5,447 bases of DNA from positions 1 through 5,447 of the forward strand of contig JAITAX010000126.1 of the NCBI GenBank assembly GCA_031283865.1. The letters run 5' to 3'. Of the stretch, positions 1 to 5,447 are shown piece after piece. How positions within the stretch are numbered: position 1 is the first letter of the stretch; each line of letters opens with the position of its first letter. The stretch is from Eubacteriales Family XIII. Incertae Sedis bacterium. GTDB taxonomy: Bacteria; Bacillota; Clostridia; Peptostreptococcales; Anaerovoracaceae. The position numbers were made by a program, and so were the translations under genes. The notes below the pieces were generated by a model. It did no database searches. It was not told the origin of the DNA and was given only the letters and a program-made list of their open reading frames with translations.

Positions 1-2274
1 AACTGCAAATTCTGGGGTCTCGGCGCGGACGGCACCGTCGGCGCGAACAAGACCGCCATCAAGATCATCGGCGACGACACGGATTTGTACGCGCAGGGCT
101 ATTTCGCCTACGACTCGAAGAAATCCGGCGGCGTGACAATCTCGCACCTGCGCTTCGGCAAGCGTCCGATCAAGTCCGCCTACCTGATTAACCGTGCGGA
201 TTACGTCGCCTGCCACAACCAAGCCTACCTGACGCAGTACGACATGCTGAAAGACCTGAAAGAGGGCGGCGTCTTTCTGCTGAACTGCCTGTGGTCCGAG
301 GAGGAGCTTTCCGCGAAGCTTCCGGCGCGCGTCAAACGCGCCCTCGCGCGGAAAAAGATTAAATTCTACACGCTGAACGGCGTGCGTATCGCGGAGGAGA
401 TCGGGCTTGGCGGCAGGATCAACATGGTTATGCAGGCCGCTTTCTTCAAGCTTACGAACGTGATTCCGATTGACGAGGCCGTGAAACATCTGAAAGACGG
501 CATCGTGAAAGCCTATGAGAAGAAAGGCCAAAAGGTCCTCGACATGAATTTCGCCGCCGTGGATCGCGGCATAGAGAGCATACGGGAGATCGCGGTCCCG
601 GCCGGCTGGGCCGACGCCGCGGACGAGGACGAGGCGCGGGCCGTGCTGCCGGCCTTTATCGAAGAGGTTCTGATCCCGATGAACAGGCAGGAGGGCGATT
701 CTCTGCCCGTCAGCGCGTTCGCGGGCAGGGAGGACGGCGCTTTCCCCTCAGGCACCGCGGCCTATGAGAAGCGCGGCGTCGCCGTCAACGTTCCGCAGTG
801 GAAGAGCAGCGCCTGCATCCAGTGCAACCAGTGCTCTTTCGTCTGCCCGCACGCGGCCATACGCCCGGTTCTGCTCGACGAGGCGGAAAAGGCCGCCGCG
901 CCGCAGGGCTTCGCGACGATTGCGGCGACGGGCAAGGGCCTTGAGGGTTTTGCCTACCGTATGCAGCTGTCCCCGCTCGACTGCCTTGGCTGCGGCAACT
1001 GCGCGGACATCTGCCCGTCGAAAGAAAAGGCGCTTACGATGGTCCCCTTGGGCGAGGCCCTCACAGAGTCCGCCAACTGGGATTACAGCACGGCGGTCAC
1101 GATCAAGGACGGGCTTATGAGCAAGGAGACGGTGAAAGGCAGCCAGTTCGCAAAACCCTACGTCGAGTTTTCCGGCGCCTGCGCGGGCTGCGGCGAAACG
1201 CCGTACATCAAGCTGATTACGCAGCTCTACGGCGACAGGATGATTATAGGCAACGCGACGGGCTGCTCCTCGATCTGGGGCGCCTCGGCGCCGTCCATGC
1301 CCTATACGAAAGACGCGAACGGCAGGGGGCCCGCCTGGGCCAATTCCCTGTTCGAAGACAACGCCGAATACGGTTACGGCATGGCCTTGGCTACGCGGCA
1401 TATGCGCGATAAGATCACGGACTGCCTCGACGTGCTGCTGCGGATGAAGATTTCGCCCGACTTGAAAGCCGCAGCCGAGGGCTGGCTGGCGGACAAGGAC
1501 GACGGCGCGCGCTCGCGCGCCGCGAGTGACAGGCTCGAAGCCGCCCTTGTGAAAGAGGAGCTTGCGGACGCGGATGCGCGCAAGGCGAAAGGGGAGATCC
1601 TCGCGCGAAAGGATTATCTCGTCAAGAAATCGATCTGGACGCTCGGGGGTGACGGCTGGGCCTACGACATCGGCTACGGCGGTCTCGACCACGTGCTGGC
1701 CTCCGGCGAGAACGTGAACGTGCTCGTATTCGATACCGAGGTGTATTCCAACACGGGCGGCCAAGCCTCCAAGTCCACGCCGGTCGCGGCCATTGCGAAG
1801 TTCGCCGCCTCCGGGACGCGCATCAAGAAGAAGGATTTGGGCATGATGGCTATATCCTACGGCTATGTGTATGTGGCGCAGGTCGGCATGGGCGCCGACA
1901 AGAACCAGTTCCTGAAAGCCGTTGTCGAGGCCGAGAGCTACGACGGTCCCTCGCTGATTCTCTGCTACGCCCCCTGCATCAACCACGGTCTGCGAAAAGG
2001 CATGGGCAAGTCGCAGGAGAATATCAAAGAGGCCGTCGCGGCCGGCTACTGGCAGCTCTTCCGCCACGACCCGCGCAAGAAGCAGGCGGGGGAAAACCCT
2101 TTCACGCTGGATTCCAAGGAACCGACGGGCAGCTTCAGGGACTTCATCCTCGGGCAGACGCGCTATGCGGCGCTCGCCGGCGAATTTCCCGATGTGGCGG
2201 AGGGTCTGTTTGCGGCGACCGAGGCGGACGCGCGGGAGCGCCTTGCGGGTTATAAGAGGCTCGCGGGCTTATAG
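1..2274 (+). CDS. nifJ: Pyruvate:ferredoxin (flavodoxin) oxidoreductase, 5'-truncated by the window edge
   Basis: This cytoplasmic enzyme oxidatively decarboxylates pyruvate with CoA to acetyl-CoA and CO2 and passes the electrons to ferredoxin or flavodoxin. The frame is open from base 1 to the TAG at 2272-2274, giving 757 residues. Single-chain family members have about 1,170-1,200, so roughly 420 N-terminal residues lie upstream. The TTG at 85 is internal, because family sequence (GLGADGTVGANK, residues 6-17 of the fragment) precedes it. Visible parts in order: gamma/CoA-binding domain (about 1-210); EKR linker (YEKRG at 255-259); ferredoxin domain with two CxxCxxCxxxC motifs (Cys272/275/278/282 and Cys328/331/334/338); TPP domain with proximal-cluster cysteines 394, 397, 422 and 659, GDGWAYDIGYGG from 550 and NTGGQ from 584. 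All twelve cluster cysteines are present. The protein ends soon after the TPP domain, without the C-terminal extension known from Desulfovibrio africanus. No frameshift is seen. Its link to the downstream proteostasis genes appears to be positional only. Confidence 0.97.
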   Translation, partial: NCKFWGLGADGTVGANKTAIKIIGDDTDLYAQGYFAYDSKKSGGVTISHLRFGKRPIKSAYLINRADYVACHNQAYLTQYDMLKDLKEGGVFLLNCLWSEEELSAKLPARVKRALARKKIKFYTLNGVRIAEEIGLGGRINMVMQAAFFKLTNVIPIDEAVKHLKDGIVKAYEKKGQKVLDMNFAAVDRGIESIREIAVPAGWADAADEDEARAVLPAFIEEVLIPMNRQEGDSLPVSAFAGREDGAFPSGTAAYEKRGVAVNVPQWKSSACIQCNQCSFVCPHAAIRPVLLDEAEKAAAPQGFATIAATGKGLEGFAYRMQLSPLDCLGCGNCADICPSKEKALTMVPLGEALTESANWDYSTAVTIKDGLMSKETVKGSQFAKPYVEFSGACAGCGETPYIKLITQLYGDRMIIGNATGCSSIWGASAPSMPYTKDANGRGPAWANSLFEDNAEYGYGMALATRHMRDKITDCLDVLLRMKISPDLKAAAEGWLADKDDGARSRAASDRLEAALVKEELADADARKAKGEILARKDYLVKKSIWTLGGDGWAYDIGYGGLDHVLASGENVNVLVFDTEVYSNTGGQASKSTPVAAIAKFAASGTRIKKKDLGMMAISYGYVYVAQVGMGADKNQFLKAVVEAESYDGPSLILCYAPCINHGLRKGMGKSQENIKEAVAAGYWQLFRHDPRKKQAGENPFTLDSKEPTGSFRDFILGQTRYAALAGEFPDVAEGLFAATEADARERLAGYKRLAGL

Positions 2275-2285
2275 GAACGGAGACG

Positions 2286-2305
2286 GCGCGCGGATTCGCG
2301 CTTTT
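2286..2305 (+). terminator. Weak candidate intrinsic terminator after nifJ
   Basis: GCGCG at 2288-2292 can pair with CGCGC at 2297-2301 around a GATT tetraloop, followed directly by TTTT (2302-2305). An alternative register uses GCGCG at 2286-2290. It lies 13 bases after the nifJ stop, where a terminator would be expected. The stem is only 5 bp and the T-run only four bases, so termination may be partial or absent and read-through into tig is possible. Confidence 0.35.
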
Positions 2306-2321
2306 GGCGGAGAGTTTTGCA

Positions 2322-2345
2322 ATGAAGCAGAATGGAGAAAAATAA
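2322..2345 (+). other. Possible 7-codon upstream ORF in the tig leader
   Basis: An ATG at 2322 opens a seven-residue reading frame (MKQNGEK) that stops at TAA 2343-2345, three bases before the tig ATG and in the same frame. GGAG at 2309-2312 lies nine bases upstream, a plausible ribosome-binding position. The frame also covers the tig Shine-Dalgarno GGAG (2334-2337), so translating it could affect tig initiation. No regulatory codon run is seen. Such a short frame can easily arise by chance. Confidence 0.2.
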
Positions 2346-2348
2346 TCA

Positions 2349-3662
2349 ATGAAATCAACCTTTATCGAACGCGTCGACAATGTAGTAAAATTTTCTGTCG
2401 AATTTACCGCAGATGAATTTGAAAATGCGCAAATTGAGGTATATAAGAACAATAAGGGCAAGTTCGCCGTGGCCGGCTTCCGCAAGGGCAAGGCCCCGCG
2501 TCGGCTGATAGAAACGCATTACGGCGCGGACATCTTCTTTGAGGATGCGATCAATGATCTCGTCGCGGACGCTTATCCCGCAGCCTTGGACGAACTCGGC
2601 ATAGAACCCGTGGATCGCCCCGATATGGATTTCAGCGAGATTGCGAAAGGCAAGGGCTTCACGCTTACAGCCGCCGTTGCGGTGCCGCCCGAGGTCACGC
2701 CCGCGGACTACAAGGGCGTCGTGATCGAGCCTGCGGAACACGCGGTTTCCGAAGAGGACGTCGACCGGGAGATAGAGGTTCTGCGCAGCAGAAATGCGCG
2801 GCTTGTGGTCGCGGACAGGCCGGCGGAGAACGGCGATACGGTCTTTATAGACTACGCCGGCTTCGTGGACGGTCTGCAGTTTGACGGCGGGACGGCGGAG
2901 AGGCAGTCCTTGAAGCTGGGTTCCGGCAACTTCATCCCGGGTTTCGAGGAACAGCTTTTGGGCCTTTGCTCCGGGGAGGAGCGAGACGTCAAGGTCAGCT
3001 TTCCCGAGGACTATCACGCCGAGGACTTGGCCGGCAAGGAAGCGGTATTCCACTGCAAGCTGCACGAGATCAAGGTCGAGGAAAAGCCCGAGATCAACGA
3101 CGAGTTTGCGCAGGACGCGAGCGAGTTTGATACCTTAGACGCGCTGCGCGCCGACATACGCGCGAAGCTGGAGGATGCGGCGCTTTCCCGCAGCGAGCTT
3201 GAGATGAAGAACGCGGTGCTCGAGAAGATCTATCTTGCGAACGAGATCGAGCTGCCCGACGTCATGGTGGAAAGCCAGATGGACGAGCTTGTTGAAGAGT
3301 TCGCGCAGCAGCTGCGCTACCAAGGGCTTTCGCCGGAGCAGTATTACGCCTACGCCGGCAAGGACGCGGCCGCTTTCCGCGAGGGCCTGCGCGCGGACGC
3401 TTTCAAGAAAGTCAAGACGCGGCTTCTGGTTCGGGCCGTCGCCGACGCGGAGGGCATCGAGGCGAGCGAGGACGAGGTGGAAAAGGAGATCGCGGCCATG
3501 GCGGACATGTACAGGACGGAGCCAGAGAAGCTGCGGGAATCCATGGGCAGGGCCGGCGTGAAGATGGTCGGGGACGACGTCAGGAACCGCAAGACGGTGG
3601 ATTTTCTGTTCGCAAACGCCGTCATAGAACCCGCGCGGGACGAACAGCCGGTTACCGCATAA
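2349..3662 (+). CDS. tig: Trigger factor, ribosome-associated chaperone and peptidyl-prolyl isomerase
   Basis: Trigger factor docks beside the ribosome exit tunnel, shields emerging chains and has proline cis-trans isomerase activity. The 437-residue product is close to the usual 425-450. Domains in order: N-terminal ribosome-binding domain (about 1-115) with the GFRKGKAP signature at 43-50, the same position as in E. coli; FKBP-type PPIase domain (about 155-243), starting around NGD at 161-163 and containing GSGNFIPGFE at 191-200; then a long, charged helical C-terminal chaperone region (about 250-430). The ATG at 2349 is chosen because an in-frame TAA lies at 2343-2345 and GGAG at 2334-2337 sits 11 bases upstream. 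The first hundred or so bases are clearly more AT-rich than the rest, consistent with an open initiation region. It ends with TAA 89 bases before clpP and probably shares a transcript with it. Confidence 0.97.
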   Translation: MKSTFIERVDNVVKFSVEFTADEFENAQIEVYKNNKGKFAVAGFRKGKAPRRLIETHYGADIFFEDAINDLVADAYPAALDELGIEPVDRPDMDFSEIAKGKGFTLTAAVAVPPEVTPADYKGVVIEPAEHAVSEEDVDREIEVLRSRNARLVVADRPAENGDTVFIDYAGFVDGLQFDGGTAERQSLKLGSGNFIPGFEEQLLGLCSGEERDVKVSFPEDYHAEDLAGKEAVFHCKLHEIKVEEKPEINDEFAQDASEFDTLDALRADIRAKLEDAALSRSELEMKNAVLEKIYLANEIELPDVMVESQMDELVEEFAQQLRYQGLSPEQYYAYAGKDAAAFREGLRADAFKKVKTRLLVRAVADAEGIEASEDEVEKEIAAMADMYRTEPEKLRESMGRAGVKMVGDDVRNRKTVDFLFANAVIEPARDEQPVTA

Positions 3663-3676
3663 AACGTTTAATCGAA

Positions 3677-3730
3677 GCTGTTCAAGCGCCGCGATTGCTC
3701 TGTCTGCGTTCGGCGCGGGCTTTGAACAGC
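3677..3730 (+). repeat. Large imperfect inverted repeat between tig and clpP
   Basis: GCTGTTCAA (3677-3685) is matched exactly by its reverse complement TTGAACAGC (3722-3730). The pairing can extend inward: GC at 3686-3687 with GC at 3719-3720 (T3721 bulged), then CCGCG at 3689-3693 with CGCGG at 3714-3718 (G3688 bulged). This gives about 16 bp closing a 20-base loop. An alternative inner pairing is GCGCCG (3686-3691) with CGGCGC (3711-3716). No T-run follows on the + strand, so it does not look like an ordinary intrinsic terminator. It ends about 10 bases before the clpP Shine-Dalgarno. Possible roles are transcript stability, processing, partial termination or control of clpP translation; the sequence does not decide between them. 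Confidence 0.75.
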
Positions 3731-3737
3731 AACAGTG

Positions 3738-3742
3738 AAAGG
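3738..3742 (+). promoter_or_regulatory. Ribosome-binding site of clpP
   Basis: AAAGG at 3738-3742 lies nine bases before the ATG at 3752. Together with the in-frame TGA at 3746-3748 it fixes the clpP start. It lies just outside the tig-clpP inverted repeat and so would stay single-stranded if that hairpin formed. Confidence 0.6.
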
Positions 3743-3751
3743 CAGTGAAGT

Positions 3752-4333
3752 ATGAGTTTGGTACCTATAGTCATAGAGCAGACGAGCAGGGGCGAGCGGT
3801 CTTACGACATCTATTCCAGACTGCTCAAGGATCGCGTCATCATATTGAGCGAGGAGATTTCGGACGGCTTGGCCTCGCTGATCGTGGCGCAGCTTTTGTT
3901 TCTCGAATCGGAGGATGCGGAGAAAGACATCAACCTCTACATCAACAGCCCGGGCGGTTCGGTGACGGCCGGCTTCGCGATCTACGATACAATGCAGTAC
4001 ATCAAATCGGACGTTTCGACCATCTGTATGGGCCTCGCGGCCAGCATGGGTGCTTTCCTGCTGTGCTCGGGCGCAAAGGGCAAGCGTTTCGCGCTGCCGA
4101 ACGCCGAGATCATGATCCACCAGCCTCTGGGCGGCGTGCGGGGGCAGGCGGAGGACATCCGCATACACGCCGAGAATATCATCAAGACGAGAGAGCAGCT
4201 CAACCGCATCATCAGCGAGAACACGGGGCAGCCGATCGAGAAAGTCAGGGCGGACACGGACCGCGACAACTTCATGTCGGCGGAAGAGGCTGCGGCATAC
4301 GGGCTCGTGGACAAGGTGATGAAATCGAGATAA
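3752..4333 (+). CDS. clpP: ATP-dependent Clp protease proteolytic subunit ClpP
   Basis: ClpP is a cytoplasmic serine peptidase that assembles as a barrel of two stacked heptameric rings and degrades proteins unfolded and delivered by ClpX or other Clp ATPases. At 193 residues it has normal length. The catalytic triad is intact: Ser98 in GLAASMGAF, His123 in IMIHQP and Asp172 in DRDNFM, the same numbering as the B. subtilis enzyme. The GGSV segment at 68-71 matches the oxyanion/substrate-strand region, and Tyr63 lies in NLYINSPGG, near the ATPase-docking pocket of the family. The N-terminus MSLVPIVIEQT lacks the longer propeptide seen in E. coli. The start at 3752 is supported by the in-frame TGA at 3746-3748 and AAAGG nine bases upstream. 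clpX follows after 39 bases, so the two are almost certainly co-transcribed. I saw no CtsR-type GGTCAAA direct repeat or CIRCE element upstream. Confidence 0.98.
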   Translation: MSLVPIVIEQTSRGERSYDIYSRLLKDRVIILSEEISDGLASLIVAQLLFLESEDAEKDINLYINSPGGSVTAGFAIYDTMQYIKSDVSTICMGLAASMGAFLLCSGAKGKRFALPNAEIMIHQPLGGVRGQAEDIRIHAENIIKTREQLNRIISENTGQPIEKVRADTDRDNFMSAEEAAAYGLVDKVMKSR

Positions 4334-4342
4334 TTGCAAGCA

Positions 4343-4360
4343 AGCGGCGCGCGCGCCGCT
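4343..4360 (+). repeat. Perfect 18-base palindrome between clpP and clpX
   Basis: AGCGGCGCGCGCGCCGCT is its own reverse complement. In RNA it would fold as a 7-bp stem (4343-4349 with 4354-4360) closing a CGCG tetraloop, almost all G:C and very stable. It begins nine bases after the clpP stop and ends two bases before the G-run that serves as the clpX ribosome-binding site. No T-run follows, so simple intrinsic termination is unlikely. It may protect or mark the clpP 3' end, or affect ribosome access to clpX. Chance is also possible in GC-rich spacer DNA. Confidence 0.7.
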
Positions 4361-4362
4361 AC

Positions 4363-4367
4363 GGGGG
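4363..4367 (+). promoter_or_regulatory. Unusual G-run ribosome-binding site of clpX
   Basis: GGGGG at 4363-4367 lies five bases before the clpX ATG. It can pair with the anti-Shine-Dalgarno CCUCC using one G:U pair. It is the only purine-rich stretch in the gap and directly follows the 18-base palindrome, so initiation could depend on that fold or on ribosomes finishing clpP. Confidence 0.45.
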
Positions 4368-4372
4368 CGAAT

Positions 4373-5447
<1,075 letters not shown>

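Noticed and set aside
748..2067. 439-codon open frame on the minus strand inside nifJ
   Set aside because: It is antisense to a clearly functional gene. Its translation is rich in Arg, Ala, Val and His without any recognisable domain, as expected for the shadow of a GC-rich gene.
2316..2346. Promoter-like TTTGCA and AATAAT boxes before tig
   Set aside because: The -10-like box lies only two bases before the ATG, so transcription would start inside the coding region, and it overlaps the A-rich area after the Shine-Dalgarno.
3667..3672. TTTAAT resembling a -10 box upstream of clpP
   Set aside because: No acceptable -35 box is found 16-18 bases upstream, and a start from it would fall inside the inverted repeat arm. 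A single 6-base match is not evidence of a promoter.

Overview
The window is ordinary housekeeping sequence from an anaerobic, fairly GC-rich bacterium. It carries four genes, all on the + strand and tightly packed: the 3' two-thirds of a pyruvate:ferredoxin oxidoreductase gene (nifJ/por), then trigger factor (tig), clpP and a 3'-truncated clpX. The oxygen-sensitive NifJ-type enzyme points to an anaerobe. The tig-clpP-clpX order is common to many bacteria. The ClpP and ClpX sequences, with a short B. subtilis-like ClpP N-terminus, look most like Bacillota. A GC-rich anaerobic lineage such as the Negativicutes is my guess from general impression only; nothing in the window proves it.

Layout. 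Positions 1-2274 hold the nifJ fragment, which is already open at base 1: part of the gamma/CoA-binding domain, the EKR linker, a 2x[4Fe-4S] ferredoxin domain, and the TPP-binding domain with its proximal cluster cysteines. A 74-base gap (2275-2348) has a short GC hairpin followed by four Ts, which is a weak terminator candidate, and a possible 7-codon upstream ORF. Trigger factor follows at 2349-3662. The 89-base gap before clpP (3663-3751) is mostly one large imperfect inverted repeat. clpP is at 3752-4333. A 39-base gap with a perfect 18-base palindrome precedes clpX, which starts at 4373 and runs off the end of the window.

How the genes work together. Trigger factor meets nascent chains at the ribosome exit tunnel. 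ClpX unfolds substrates and feeds them into the ClpP barrel. tig-clpP-clpX therefore forms a folding and degradation cassette, probably co-transcribed. NifJ, which makes acetyl-CoA and reduced ferredoxin from pyruvate, is functionally separate and is probably just the upstream neighbour.

I found no mobile element, tRNA, rRNA, CRISPR array or new multi-gene system. All catalytic residues I could check are intact. The only structure not explained by the genes is the set of hairpins in the intergenic gaps; the two inside the tig-clpP-clpX cassette are the most noticeable.
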